Source: Alistipes sp.
Lineage (GTDB): Bacteria; Bacteroidota; Bacteroidia; Bacteroidales; Rikenellaceae
DNA: 64,000 bases
Reading direction: 5' to 3'
NCBI GenBank assembly: GCA_017555905.1
Contig: JAFZFP010000016.1
Coordinates: 1 to 64,000, forward strand
Under the pieces are notes generated by a model. It was not told where the DNA came from, did no database searches, and saw only the letters and a list, made by a program, of their open reading frames with translations. This document shows, one piece after another, positions 16,593 through 25,696 of this stretch (position 1 is its first letter; the number at the start of each line of letters is the position of its first letter). Made by a program: the position numbers and the translations under genes.

Positions 16593-18386
16593 CTACTGGT
16601 TCATTGTAGCCAAGAACTCGTCGTTATCTCTGGTGAGGTTCATCTGCTTCTGCAAGAACTCCATAGCCTCGACGGTGGTCATATCCGACAAGTGCTTTCG
16701 CAATATCCAAGTGCGTTGCATAACGCTCTGCGAAAGGAGCAAATCCTCTCTACGTGTACCCGAAGCAACAACATCCACGGCTGGATATATACGCTTGTTT
16801 GCCAACTTCCTATCAAGTTGTAACTCCATATTTCCTGTACCCTTGAACTCCTCGAAAATAACCTCATCCATCTTCGAACCTGTGTCGATAAGGGCGGTAG
16901 CAATGATGGTGAGCGAACCCTTCTCCTCGGTATTTCGCGCAGCACCGAAGAAGCGCTTAGGCTTATGTAGAGCATTAGCATCCACACCTCCTGAAAGCAC
17001 CTTACCAGAGGCAGGCTGTACGGAGTTATAGGCACGTGCAAGGCGAGTGATAGAGTCGAGGAAGATAACAACGTCGTGACCACTCTCGACCATACGCTTA
17101 GCCTTTTCAAGCACCATCTCTGCAACCTTAACGTGGCGTGAAGCCTGCTCATCAAAGGTAGAGGCAACAACCTCTGCCTTGACGTGGCGTGCCATCTCGG
17201 TAACCTCCTCGGGACGCTCGTCGATAAGCAAGACTATCATATAGACCTCTGGATGGTTGTCGGCAATGGCATTAGCAATAGACTGCAACAACATTGTTTT
17301 ACCCGTCTTAGGCTGAGCCACGATAAGCGCACGCTGACCCTTGCCAATAGGGGCAAAGAGGTCGATAATACGGTTAGATTTAGAGTTGTGGCCATTTCCT
17401 GTGAGGTTAAACTTCTCGCTTGGGAAGAGTGGCGTAAGATATTCAAACTGCTGACGGTCGCGGATAATATCGGGCTTTAGGCCGTTAATACTCTCGACGT
17501 GAACAAGAGGGAAATACTTCTCACCCTCCTTAGGTGGGCGAATAGAGCCACTCACCGTATCGCCTGGCTTCAAGCCAAAGAGTTTAATCTGCGATGGCGA
17601 CACATATACATCGTCGGGCGAATTGAGATAGTTGTAGTCTGCCGAGCGCAAGAAGCCGAAGCCGTCTGGCATAATCTCCAAGACACCCTCGCCCTCGATT
17701 ACTGCGGTGAAGTCATCCTTGGTGATGGTCTCGTGGTCGAACTCCTCGTCCTCATCCTCATCATCGTCGTACTCCTCATCATACTCTTCGTCGTAATCCT
17801 CTTCGGCTACACCGCCATCGGTCATCTCCTCCGTGGTCTCTGGCTCGTGAGTTGTCTCTGACTCAGACACCTCTACGACCTCCTCCTGCTCATTGGTTTG
17901 TTCTTTTGCCTGCTCCTCAAGTTGCGCAGCCTGCTCCTCGGCTAAGCGCTCCTGCTCGATAAGCCAACGAGGCTTTCTACCTCGACGGCGCTGTACGGGA
18001 GCCTCATTCATAGCCTCTTTAACCTCCTTAGCCTCAGCAGTTTTTTCATTTGAAGGTTCGACCTCTGCAACCCTCTCCTCTGCCACCGCTTCCACAGGCT
18101 CGGCAACTGCGACCTCCACTCGTTGATTGTGGCCACCTCCAACCTTTACGCTACTCATTCGTGGACGACGGCCACGGCGTGGTTGAGACTCCTCACGAGT
18201 CTCCTCTATACTATTTGATTCAGTCGATTCTGAAGATATTGAAGCCCCGGTTGCCACGGCAATAATTCTATCAAGCAACTCCTGCTTCTTCATAGTCGAA
18301 GGGGTAATACCTAACACCTTTGCGATTTCGCGCAACTCTACAATGGTTTTACCCTCCAATGCTGTTAAATCCTGCATATATGTCAA
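16593..18386 (-). CDS. rho: Transcription termination factor Rho
   Basis: A hexameric RNA helicase that ends transcription of untranslated RNA. It is 597 aa, longer than the 419 aa of E. coli. It has an N-terminal Rho-N segment ([20 protein letters not shown]), then a 130-residue low-complexity insert rich in Glu/Ala and basic RGRRPR-like patches and ending in a Glu/Asp/Tyr run, then the cold-shock-like RNA-binding domain ([20 protein letters not shown]), and the RecA-like motor with Walker [13 protein letters not shown]. Such inserts are common in Bacteroidetes Rho. Start at 18386 or at the ATG ending at 18377. A perfect promoter lies upstream at 18455-18486. Confidence 0.96.
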   Translation of the reverse strand: MTYMQDLTALEGKTIVELREIAKVLGITPSTMKKQELLDRIIAVATGASISSESTESNSIEETREESQPRRGRRPRMSSVKVGGGHNQRVEVAVAEPVEAVAEERVAEVEPSNEKTAEAKEVKEAMNEAPVQRRRGRKPRWLIEQERLAEEQAAQLEEQAKEQTNEQEEVVEVSESETTHEPETTEEMTDGGVAEEDYDEEYDEEYDDDEDEDEEFDHETITKDDFTAVIEGEGVLEIMPDGFGFLRSADYNYLNSPDDVYVSPSQIKLFGLKPGDTVSGSIRPPKEGEKYFPLVHVESINGLKPDIIRDRQQFEYLTPLFPSEKFNLTGNGHNSKSNRIIDLFAPIGKGQRALIVAQPKTGKTMLLQSIANAIADNHPEVYMIVLLIDERPEEVTEMARHVKAEVVASTFDEQASRHVKVAEMVLEKAKRMVESGHDVVIFLDSITRLARAYNSVQPASGKVLSGGVDANALHKPKRFFGAARNTEEKGSLTIIATALIDTGSKMDEVIFEEFKGTGNMELQLDRKLANKRIYPAVDVVASGTRREDLLLSQSVMQRTWILRKHLSDMTTVEAMEFLQKQMNLTRDNDEFLATMNQ

Positions 18387-18454
18387 TGATTGATTTCTTT
18401 GATTTATAGTCGTGATGACTACCTGTACAGTACGAAATGACTGCTAAAGCACTG

Positions 18455-18486
18455 CAAATATAAAGTTATTTTTAGTTAAAAGCAAT
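18455..18486 (-). promoter_or_regulatory. Promoter of rho
   Basis: On the minus strand, ATTG (18483-18486) and TATATTTG (18455-18462) are spaced by 20 bases. Confidence 0.65.
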
Positions 18487-18589
18487 TTTTTCAACCTTTA
18501 ATTGATATTTTTTATTCAGACGTATAGATATATTAAATATGTATATTAATTTTGTGTAGTTTTATAACTGACATACTTATTTTAATATT

Positions 18590-19105
18590 ATGGCAACAGT
18601 AAACATCGTATTCAAATATCGAATGCTTAGCGACGAGAGCGACAACTTCGTGCGAGATTTTGAGGTTTACCCCGATATGACTCTTACGGAGTTCAACCAC
18701 TTCATCCTCGAATCACTCGGATATGAGCCTTGTATGGTCTCTATCTTCAAATCGGATGCCGAATGGAGAGTCGTAGAGGAGTTTTCTGAGATAGATATGG
18801 GCGATGACGTTCCTGGCGCACCTCGCTGTATGGATAATGTGCGCTTGATGGAGGTGAACAACGACTTTCACGACCGCCTTATCTATACCTTCGATATGCT
18901 CAACGATAGATCCTACTACCTGGAACTTCTCGATATGCAACGCCCTGCCGAGGGTCTCAGCTACCCACGTGTGGCATTCGAACACGCCCCTGCTCCCGAC
19001 CAGTACGACCCTGAGGCTACAGAGCAGGTGGGCTCTATCTTCGAGGAGATGATGAGCGACTACAACGAATTTGATGGCGACGACAACTACGACGATGAGT
19101 ATTAA
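18590..19105 (+). CDS. Plasmid pRiA4b ORF-3-like (IS1096 TnpR-type) protein
   Basis: A 171-aa acidic soluble protein. Its first 130 residues (VFKYRMLSDESDNFVRDFEV, SIFKSDAEWRVVEEF, LIYTFDMLNDRSYYLELLD) match the PRiA4_ORF3/IS1096 passenger TnpR-like fold, and the end is strongly acidic (FDGDDNYDDEY). Despite the family name there is no transposon here. Its stop codon lies inside miaA, with an 11-base overlap, so the two are translated as a pair. Its function is unknown; the constant pairing suggests a link to tRNA modification or simple co-transcription. Confidence 0.7.
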   Translation: MATVNIVFKYRMLSDESDNFVRDFEVYPDMTLTEFNHFILESLGYEPCMVSIFKSDAEWRVVEEFSEIDMGDDVPGAPRCMDNVRLMEVNNDFHDRLIYTFDMLNDRSYYLELLDMQRPAEGLSYPRVAFEHAPAPDQYDPEATEQVGSIFEEMMSDYNEFDGDDNYDDEY

Positions 19106-20000
19106 ACGAGGTAGGTTGATTGTAGTGGTCGGCCCTACGGGGTCGGGAAAGAGTGCGCTGGCTGTTCGGCTCGCTCAGCACTTCAACGCCCCAGTAATCT
19201 CTACCGACTCCCGCCAATTCTATCGTGGACTGGCCATAGGCACAGCACAACCCACTGCCGAGGAGCAGAGCCTTGCTAAGCACTACTTCATTGCCGACAG
19301 AGAGGTCGAGGACGAGTTCAACTGCGGCAAGTACGAGGTGGAGGCTTTACAACTCCTCGATAGGCTTTTCGAGCAGAACGAATATGTCGTGGCTGTAGGT
19401 GGCTCGGGCCTCTATATTCAGGCTCTGTGTGAGGGTATGGACCAACTCCCCGAGGCCGACAACGCCCTGCGCGAAAGTCTGAAACATCGCCTTGAGACAG
19501 AAGGACTTGAGTCACTCGTGGCGGAACTCAAGGAGCGTGACCCCGAGTACTCAAAGAGTGTGGATTTATGCAACCCCGCACGTGTTATGCGAGCGTTGGA
19601 GGTGTGCATCCTTAGTGGTGCGACCTACTCCGAGCAACGTAGTGGCAAACGTGCTGAGCGCCCATTCGACATTATAAAGGTGGGTACGGATATGCCCCGA
19701 GACATACTCTACGACAGAATTAACAGGCGTGTGGATCAGATGGTCGAGGAGGGTCTTTTGGAGGAGGCTAAGGCGATGTACCCGAAGCGCACACTTAACG
19801 CCTTGCAAACAGTGGGCTATCGCGAGTTGTTCGACCACTTCGACGGCAACTGTACGTTAGAGGAGGCCATAGAGTTAATCAAGCGCAACTCACGCCGTTA
19901 TGCCAAGCGACAGATGACATGGTTTAGGCGCGACGAAGAGATTGGGTGGTTTGCCCCCTCGGACTTTGGGCGAATCGTAGAGTTTATCACAAACAGATAG
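19095..20000 (+). CDS. miaA: tRNA dimethylallyltransferase
   Basis: Adds a dimethylallyl group from DMAPP to A37 of tRNAs reading UNN codons. It is 301 aa from the ATG at 19095. The P-loop GPTGSGKSALAVRLA is near the N-terminus, followed by the DSRQFYRGLAIGTAQPT motif and the C-terminal RRYAKRQMTWFRRD tRNA-binding signature. The start at 19095 overlaps the preceding gene and gives the normal N-terminus; the frame is open eight codons further upstream. A terminator follows at 20013-20042. Confidence 0.95.
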   Translation: MSIKRGRLIVVVGPTGSGKSALAVRLAQHFNAPVISTDSRQFYRGLAIGTAQPTAEEQSLAKHYFIADREVEDEFNCGKYEVEALQLLDRLFEQNEYVVAVGGSGLYIQALCEGMDQLPEADNALRESLKHRLETEGLESLVAELKERDPEYSKSVDLCNPARVMRALEVCILSGATYSEQRSGKRAERPFDIIKVGTDMPRDILYDRINRRVDQMVEEGLLEEAKAMYPKRTLNALQTVGYRELFDHFDGNCTLEEAIELIKRNSRRYAKRQMTWFRRDEEIGWFAPSDFGRIVEFITNR

Positions 20001-20012
20001 TATACAAAAAAA

Positions 20013-20042
20013 TAGAGCGTACCCCGATTGGGATACGCTCTA
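20013..20042. terminator. Bidirectional terminator between miaA and mscL
   Basis: A near-perfect stem (TAGAGCGTACCCC with GGGATACGCTCTA) with A-rich and T-rich flanks serves the convergent genes miaA and mscL. Confidence 0.8.
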
Positions 20043-20069
20043 CCTTTTTAATAGGCCACTTGGTTTGGA

Positions 20070-20522
20070 CTACTTGTTGTTCTTCAAGAGGTCGCGAATC
20101 TCTGTGAGCAAGATCTCCTCCTTAGTAGGTTCTGGCTCTGGTGCTGGTGCTGGCTCTGGTACAACAGCCTCTTCCTCCTCCTTCTTACGCAAGTTCGAGA
20201 GTTTGTTGATAAGTTTAATCATCACGAAAACGCTAATTGCGATGATAAGGAAATCAACAACCTGCTGGATGAAGGCACCATACTTCCAAACAACCTCTGC
20301 CACCTCTGGGGTAGTCTCTGTTGCTGCGACGCCCTCCTTGATGACAACGCCGAGATCCTTGAAATCTACACCACCCATAAGAACACCGATAGGAGGCATA
20401 ATGATATCGTTCACCAACGATGTCACAATCTTACCGAAAGCTCCACCGATGATAACACCGACTGCCATATCAACAACATTACCCTTGAGGGCGAAAGTCT
20501 TAAATTCCTGTAATAGACCCAT
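20070..20522 (-). CDS. mscL: Large-conductance mechanosensitive channel MscL
   Basis: Inner-membrane safety valve that opens under osmotic downshock. It is 150 aa against about 136 in E. coli; the extra length is a Pro/Glu-rich cytoplasmic linker ([19 protein letters not shown]). The N-terminal amphipathic helix and first membrane helix ([20 protein letters not shown], then [20 protein letters not shown]) are classic. The second helix is [18 protein letters not shown] and the C-terminal bundle [14 protein letters not shown] well-formed promoter is seen at 20576-20607. Confidence 0.95.
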   Translation of the reverse strand: MGLLQEFKTFALKGNVVDMAVGVIIGGAFGKIVTSLVNDIIMPPIGVLMGGVDFKDLGVVIKEGVAATETTPEVAEVVWKYGAFIQQVVDFLIIAISVFVMIKLINKLSNLRKKEEEEAVVPEPAPAPEPEPTKEEILLTEIRDLLKNNK

Positions 20523-20575
20523 AATTAAATAAGTATTAAGTTAGTTTATAATATATTTCGAGATGATACGTAGCA

Positions 20576-20607
20576 CAAATTTAATACATATTTTTTAAAA
20601 TTGCAAA
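20576..20607 (-). promoter_or_regulatory. Promoter of mscL
   Basis: On the minus strand, TTTG (20604-20607) and TAAATTTG (20576-20583) are spaced by exactly 20 bases. Confidence 0.7.
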
Positions 20608-20618
20608 TAATACACGAA

Positions 20619-20651
20619 AGGGGTATGTAGCAAACAAACTACACATCCCCT
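20619..20651 (-). terminator. Possible terminator downstream of the lipoprotein gene at 20731
   Basis: A stem with one bulge (AGGGG and ATGTAG arms pairing with CTACA and CCCCT) lies 80 bases after the stop codon at 20731. The T-tract is weak. Confidence 0.4.
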
Positions 20652-20730
20652 CTCGGTCCGATTACTCGGCTTTAAACTTTATACTTAACTATGCAATGGA
20701 TGTAATGGGCAACAGAATTAGTTGAAGTGG

Positions 20731-21300
20731 CTAATCCACAACCACGGTCTCATCTATCTCGATGGTCCAATCGAAGAGATCCATAGCACACTGCATCTGC
20801 ATATCGAGGATTGGTTCTGGCGTTGTGGGGCTCTCCACTATAGCACTGAAGAAGGCATAGGTCGATGGATAGTACAACTTTATCTTGTGCGCCAAGCAGT
20901 CGTAGAAGGAGCGCTGAGCCTGATGGTTTAGACCCGAGGGCAGAATACCCTCCTCGACGAGGTATGGATAAGGGTATATATTCCTCATATTATGGGGATT
21001 AGCCTTAAGTTCCTCGACGATAGTCGAGACAACATAAACCTCCACCGTATCGCCTCGTCCCGGCAACTCCACAAAGGTCGTATATACGGGATAGTCAATC
21101 TCTATAGCCTCCACCACATCACCCGAGAAGTTGATAAACTCCGCCTCGGCAAGATTATCCAAGTAGGCCATATCGCGGTAGGCACGCAACTCTCTGCGCA
21201 ACTCCTCACGCTCCTTCATACCCCATCGCTGCTCCTGGGAGCAACCCACCATCGTAGCCACCGCCACGACAGCCATAATAAAAAGTAGACTCTTTCTCAT
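20731..21300 (-). CDS. Lipoprotein of unknown function downstream of the ion channel
   Basis: A 189-aa protein with signal MRKSLLFIMAVVAVATMVGC (lipobox Cys 20). The frame is open 28 codons further upstream, inside the channel gene, but that extension has no signal. After a charged helix (MKEREELRRELRAYRD) the sequence is mixed alpha/beta with no domain I recognise; there is a FYDCLAHKIKLYYPSTYAFF segment. It starts one base after the channel's stop codon, so the two are co-transcribed and may work together at the envelope. Confidence 0.65.
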   Translation of the reverse strand: MRKSLLFIMAVVAVATMVGCSQEQRWGMKEREELRRELRAYRDMAYLDNLAEAEFINFSGDVVEAIEIDYPVYTTFVELPGRGDTVEVYVVSTIVEELKANPHNMRNIYPYPYLVEEGILPSGLNHQAQRSFYDCLAHKIKLYYPSTYAFFSAIVESPTTPEPILDMQMQCAMDLFDWTIEIDETVVVD

Positions 21301-21301
21301 C

Positions 21302-21997
21302 TTATTCAGATATTGGTTTATCGTCATTATGTGCAACTCCCGTGCCACTCTTAGTATGGTTGGTGTCGTAGAGCGAAGTGACATAGACAGTAAAGACGGG
21401 AAACATCGCCATACCTATAATGGGCAACACCACACATATAACCTTACCTATGGCTGTGACAGGAAATATCTCTGCCCCCACGGTGGTCATATTCATCGCA
21501 GCCCACCATAGAGCATCGCCAAAACCTGTGACCTGACTATTCACGGGGGCTTCGTACTCGTAGAAGAAGAGAGCCGAGAAGTAGGTACAGACCACCACCG
21601 TAGCGATGTAGGCCCACAACAGACGCGAGGTACGCCCCTCAATCAGCCAGCGCAGAGTGATATAGATAGCCATCACGGCACGGAGCATCACCACTCCGCT
21701 GAGAAACATCTGCAACGTATGTCCCAATTCGAGTCCCCACATCTGAGCAATGGTATGGTATGGCACTGAGAGGAGCAAAACTAAAAAGTTACGCCCTAAG
21801 AAGCGCCACGGATGGGGACTACTCGCCATAAGTGCAAAAAAGTCCACCATAAAGATTATGCAGACGACGAACATCGCCCAGGCATAGGCCTCGGAGAACT
21901 GCGCCAACTCCTTCGAGTAGATTATCTCCACAGAGAGCGAGGCCAAAAGCAACAGGCTCGCCAAGAGCGTGAGTATGTTTATTAAGCGTAGAAACAT
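21302..21997 (-). CDS. Voltage-gated-like ion channel with non-canonical selectivity filter
   Basis: A 231-aa membrane protein with five to six hydrophobic segments: an S1-S4-like part (about residues 1-120, with a few arginines at RAVMAIYITLRWLIEGR), an outer pore helix YIATVVVCTYFSALFFYEY, a pore loop, and the last helix VICVVLPIIGMAMFPVFTVY. The overall plan is that of bacterial potassium channels, but where the TVGYG filter should be (residues 171-176) the sequence is TTVGAE. Potassium selectivity is therefore doubtful. It is co-transcribed with the lipoprotein at 20731. Confidence 0.75.
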   Translation of the reverse strand: MFLRLINILTLLASLLLLASLSVEIIYSKELAQFSEAYAWAMFVVCIIFMVDFFALMASSPHPWRFLGRNFLVLLLSVPYHTIAQMWGLELGHTLQMFLSGVVMLRAVMAIYITLRWLIEGRTSRLLWAYIATVVVCTYFSALFFYEYEAPVNSQVTGFGDALWWAAMNMTTVGAEIFPVTAIGKVICVVLPIIGMAMFPVFTVYVTSLYDTNHTKSGTGVAHNDDKPISE

Positions 21998-22072
21998 AAC
22001 CTTTTATCCCCACCCTCGGACAATAAACGTACCATTGTAAGCAATGCTCTGTACCACTTTTTTCAAAATTTA

Positions 22073-22081
22073 GGGGGGGGG
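22073..22081 (+). repeat. Run of nine G upstream of the BACON gene promoter
   Basis: A G9 tract at 22073-22081 is followed by TAATT and lies six bases before the -33 element at 22087. A related G8-TAATT sits at 16281. Confidence 0.8.
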
Positions 22082-22086
22082 TAATT

Positions 22087-22118
22087 CTTGGATATTTAGA
22101 AAAGATTTTGTAATTTTG
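22087..22118 (+). promoter_or_regulatory. Promoter of the BACON lipoprotein gene at 22177
   Basis: CTTG (22087-22090) and TAATTTTG (22111-22118) are separated by 20 bases. Transcription would begin near 22125. The G9 tract lies just upstream, at a place where changes in its length could alter promoter strength. Confidence 0.65.
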
Positions 22119-22176
22119 CGCGATTATTTTTTTGAATACAAAAATCACAAATAATAGTACAACTTTAAATGCAACT

Positions 22177-23676
22177 ATGAAAAGACTTTTTCTATTCATC
22201 ACTGCACTCTGTGCGCTTCTAAACGTGGCGTGCAACAACGAGCCAACACCCAACACGCTCACCGTAACATCACCTTTGGAGATCGTTTTGGGTAAGTTCG
22301 ACACCACTACTACCATCACCTACACCATTGGTGGCAAGAATGATGAGTTTGCAGAGGTGACAACTATGGGTGAGTGGATTCGTGTATCGAACCACAAAAC
22401 ATCGGGTCGCGTAGTCATCGACTGCGAGATCAACAACACAGGTGGTACACGTATGGCGGCTGTAACACTCAGTTACGGCACAAGCAGTAGCACCGTGGTT
22501 CTCAACCAGTCGGCAGAGGCCACAACCCCAATTATCACATCGCTCTCGGGCGACACCATCGAGTTGGGCCGTTGCGGCTGCAAGGCCTCTATCGAGTACT
22601 CGCTCCAGAACAGCAACCCTGTAGACCTCGTCTACGCCACAACCACCGCTAAGTGGATCTACTCTATCGACACTCAGACCAAGGGTGTAGTAAACCTCGG
22701 CGTAGCAACAAACACAACTGGTGAGTCACGCTCGACCGTAGTAACCGTAGGTTATGGCATCGCGTCGTTCGACATCACACTCACACAGGCTGGCGATGGC
22801 GCCATTGAGTTCAACGCCACAAACCTCTCAGGCGAGTATCTTGGCGATGCTCTCACCCCAGGTGCTGGCAACTACTGGTTTATCCTCAGCGACCGCGGTT
22901 TCGACGAAGAGGGCAAGTCGTTGCCTAACACTACATACTACCGCATCGATGCCTATGGCGATGTTTACGATGGTTCGGACAATATGGTACCTATCGCTCC
23001 AGGCACCTACACCTTCGACCCTAATAACACCTACGCACGTGGCACTTTCACTGCCGAGTACAGCGGCTTCTGGGTAACTAACGAGGATGCACGTCGTGGC
23101 GATATCGCACCTTTCGAGTCGGGAACACTCATCGTTGAGGCCAACAAGATCACCCTTGAGGTGGTTGTTGATGGCCAGACCCACAAGGTGTTCTATCAGG
23201 GCAACACCGCCATCTACGACGAGCAAGGTAGCGTAGTGGTCTACTCAACATTGGATGGCGACTACGAGGCTGACCTCTCTAACCACTCTATGATTTACGA
23301 GTGCTACGGCGACTACTACGAGTTCGGTAGTTACAACTGGATGTTCATCATCACCCCTAACAACGGCGTGGGCGACTGCTTCCAGTTCGACATCATCACC
23401 GAGTACAACGACAAGGAGAGTGGCTTCTGTGGCGACTACGTTGCCTCAGACTACCTCGCAAAGAACTCATTCATCCCAGGTTGGACAAATGGCGTTCAAC
23501 TCCTTTGCAGTTGGTACTTCACTGCTGACCAGAGCGAGATGGCACCATTCCGCGGCGGTACAATGTCGGTAAAGGATAATGGCGATGGCACTGTAACCGT
23601 AAATATCAACGTCACGGACGACCTTCGCAACACCATCACAGCAACGTGGACAGGTACACCTATTGAGAACAAATAA
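22177..23676 (+). CDS. BACON-domain surface lipoprotein with tandem C-terminal domain (paralog 1)
   Basis: A 499-aa lipoprotein, signal MKRLFLFITALCALLNVAC (Cys 19). Residues 25-105 and 110-205 are two BACON-like beta domains (TTMGEWIRVSNHKTSGRVVI; TTTAKWIYSIDTQTKGVVNL). They are followed by two copies of a 130-150-residue beta domain with G-Y, W-x-F-I, GD-x-x-Q-x-DI, FIPGW and NGD-T-V landmarks. Very similar proteins are coded at 25697 and 49429. The start was chosen for the signal peptide; the frame is open 15 codons earlier. Carbohydrate or mucin binding is the usual guess for BACON proteins; nothing here proves it. Confidence 0.75.
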   Translation: MKRLFLFITALCALLNVACNNEPTPNTLTVTSPLEIVLGKFDTTTTITYTIGGKNDEFAEVTTMGEWIRVSNHKTSGRVVIDCEINNTGGTRMAAVTLSYGTSSSTVVLNQSAEATTPIITSLSGDTIELGRCGCKASIEYSLQNSNPVDLVYATTTAKWIYSIDTQTKGVVNLGVATNTTGESRSTVVTVGYGIASFDITLTQAGDGAIEFNATNLSGEYLGDALTPGAGNYWFILSDRGFDEEGKSLPNTTYYRIDAYGDVYDGSDNMVPIAPGTYTFDPNNTYARGTFTAEYSGFWVTNEDARRGDIAPFESGTLIVEANKITLEVVVDGQTHKVFYQGNTAIYDEQGSVVVYSTLDGDYEADLSNHSMIYECYGDYYEFGSYNWMFIITPNNGVGDCFQFDIITEYNDKESGFCGDYVASDYLAKNSFIPGWTNGVQLLCSWYFTADQSEMAPFRGGTMSVKDNGDGTVTVNINVTDDLRNTITATWTGTPIENK

Positions 23677-23693
23677 AACCAAAACTTATAACT

Positions 23694-25568
23694 ATGAATT
23701 TCAAGACTATCTTTTCTACAATCGCTATGCTTATGGTCGTAGCGCTTGTAGGTTGTAAGGAGAATCCTCAGACCGAGGAGCCTAACAACTCAACAACCGA
23801 GACAACCTTCACCCTCGAGACTACCAGCATCGAGATTGGCGACCAGGGTGGCCCAATGGAGGTAAAGTACACCATCACCAACAACAAGCAGGGCTCTGTA
23901 GTCCTTACCAACTGTAAGGATAGTTGGATCCAGAAACTCAGCACCGCAAACTACGGTAAGATCAGTTTCACCGTAAGCCCTAACTACACAAGCGAGGAGC
24001 GCGAGACCGTTATCAACGTAACTTACACTGGCCTCGACGAGAAGTTCGACATCACAATCAAGCAGAGCGGCACCGAGAACCCTATGTTCCAGTACGAGGT
24101 GGCTACACGTGAGCCAGACTACCTCTCATTGAACATCACTCCTGCCGACCTCACTACTCCTTATATCACTCGTATCTACACCGAGGATCATATCAAGGCT
24201 TTCGGTCTTGAGTCAGACGCTGCTTTGGCATCATACGATATGAGCGTTATCGAGAACGAGGCATACTATGCAGGTCAGACCACTTTGAACTACTTGCGCA
24301 ATATCTCACACACTGGCAAGGCATTCGACGTGGAGTTCACACGCCTCTTCCCAGATACCAACTACGTAGTCTACAGTTACCACATCGACCTTAACACCGG
24401 TAAGATCGACAGCAACATCTATCGTGAGGTTGTGCGCACAGCAAAGCCTACAACTATTGATGCTAATATCGAGATGGAGTGTGAGGTAAATGGCGCACGT
24501 ATCATCCAGACCATCACTCCTGCTGACAAGGAGATGTACTACTACACCTACTGCTGGAGCGTATCTGACTTCTACAGTTATTACGGCCAGGGTGCAGATA
24601 TGCGCGAGGTATTCGTGAACAAGTGGAACGAGACAGTATCGATGATGGTAAGCAGCGGTTACACCCCATACCAGATTATCGAGAATAACTGCTTGAAGGG
24701 CGATCAAGTTATCACCCTCGAACTCGAGGCATCTAAGCAGTATGCTATCTACCTCTTCGCTGTAAACAACGAGACCGCTTTCTCTGCTTCAGAGATTCAG
24801 TTGGAACTTGTAACAACTTCAACCGCTGCTGAGTCAGGTATGACTATTGATATCGAGGTTAAGGATATCTTCCCGACCACAGCAAACGTATACTGGACTG
24901 CCAGCGATCCTAACGGCCGTTTCGTACGCGCTTACTTCACTAAGGCTGAGTTCGACTCTTGGGGTACTACCGACGAGGAGAAGATTGCTAACTTTACATC
25001 ACAGTATGGTCCTATATCAGTCGTTGGCCAGACAGATATGAACCTCAAAAACCTCACTCCAAGCACCACTTACGTAGCCTTCGCTTACGGTTTGGATGGT
25101 GAGGCTCCAAACACCCGCATCTTCTACAAGGAGTTCACTACCCTCTCAGACACTCCAGGTAACTCAAATATCTCACTCAGTTGGAACACTCAGTACAACA
25201 TTGCTGAGATCGCAGCATTGGACGCTGAGCACTGGGGCAGTTACGCAGAGTACACCAACTACGCACTCGTGCCTATGGCTATCAGCGGTGTTACTGCTGG
25301 TGACGAGGTTTACCTTATGGTAACTACAATGCCTATCGACTACTACAACAATGAGTCAGAGTGGTTGCGTGACGTAGCAAAGCAGAACAACAAACTCAAC
25401 CTCTACTCTAACTACAACTTCGTAGCAGAGTACGACCGCGAGTACACCGTTGTAGCAGTGGCTAAGGATGCTAATGGCAACTATGGTACCCTCTTCCTCG
25501 AGGAGATGATTATCTACGCAAGCGATAACGACAACAGCGCTTCATACGTATATCAGGAGAACGAGTAA
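23694..25568 (+). CDS. BACON-domain lipoprotein with fibronectin-like repeats
   Basis: A 624-aa lipoprotein (MNFKTIFSTIAMLMVVALVG then Cys 21). One BACON-like domain (residues about 35-125, with DSWIQKLSTANYGKISFTV) is followed by several Fn3-like beta domains marked by TNYVVYSYHID, TTANVYWTASDPNG and TTYVAFAYGLDG. The codon use is the uniform, biased set of a highly expressed gene. It begins 17 bases after the previous gene and is probably in the same operon; a strong terminator at 25589-25628 closes the unit. Function unknown; a surface binding protein is likely. Confidence 0.72.
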   Translation: MNFKTIFSTIAMLMVVALVGCKENPQTEEPNNSTTETTFTLETTSIEIGDQGGPMEVKYTITNNKQGSVVLTNCKDSWIQKLSTANYGKISFTVSPNYTSEERETVINVTYTGLDEKFDITIKQSGTENPMFQYEVATREPDYLSLNITPADLTTPYITRIYTEDHIKAFGLESDAALASYDMSVIENEAYYAGQTTLNYLRNISHTGKAFDVEFTRLFPDTNYVVYSYHIDLNTGKIDSNIYREVVRTAKPTTIDANIEMECEVNGARIIQTITPADKEMYYYTYCWSVSDFYSYYGQGADMREVFVNKWNETVSMMVSSGYTPYQIIENNCLKGDQVITLELEASKQYAIYLFAVNNETAFSASEIQLELVTTSTAAESGMTIDIEVKDIFPTTANVYWTASDPNGRFVRAYFTKAEFDSWGTTDEEKIANFTSQYGPISVVGQTDMNLKNLTPSTTYVAFAYGLDGEAPNTRIFYKEFTTLSDTPGNSNISLSWNTQYNIAEIAALDAEHWGSYAEYTNYALVPMAISGVTAGDEVYLMVTTMPIDYYNNESEWLRDVAKQNNKLNLYSNYNFVAEYDREYTVVAVAKDANGNYGTLFLEEMIIYASDNDNSASYVYQENE

Positions 25569-25588
25569 TCGTTTTCTTAACGATAAGG

Positions 25589-25628
25589 GTGCGGAGGTCT
25601 GAGACTTCCGCACTTTTTTTTATTTTTT
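25589..25628 (+). terminator. Terminator after the two-gene BACON operon
   Basis: An 11-bp stem (25589-25599 with 25603-25613, one G-U) with a three-base loop is followed by a long T-run. Confidence 0.85.
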
Positions 25629-25630
25629 TC

Positions 25631-25662
25631 TTGGACTAATAATAAAATATATAGTATATTTG
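25631..25662 (+). promoter_or_regulatory. Promoter of the BACON gene at 25697
   Basis: TTGG (25631-25634) and TATATTTG (25655-25662) are separated by 20 bases. Transcription would start near 25669, immediately after the upstream terminator. Confidence 0.65.
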
Positions 25663-25696
25663 CAGTTAGAGAATTAATCACAAACAAACATATACT

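Noticed and set aside
18590..19105. IS1096 transposon passenger suggesting an insertion sequence
   Set aside because: The family name alone suggests a transposon. There is no transposase or terminal repeat, and the gene overlaps miaA as a stable partner.
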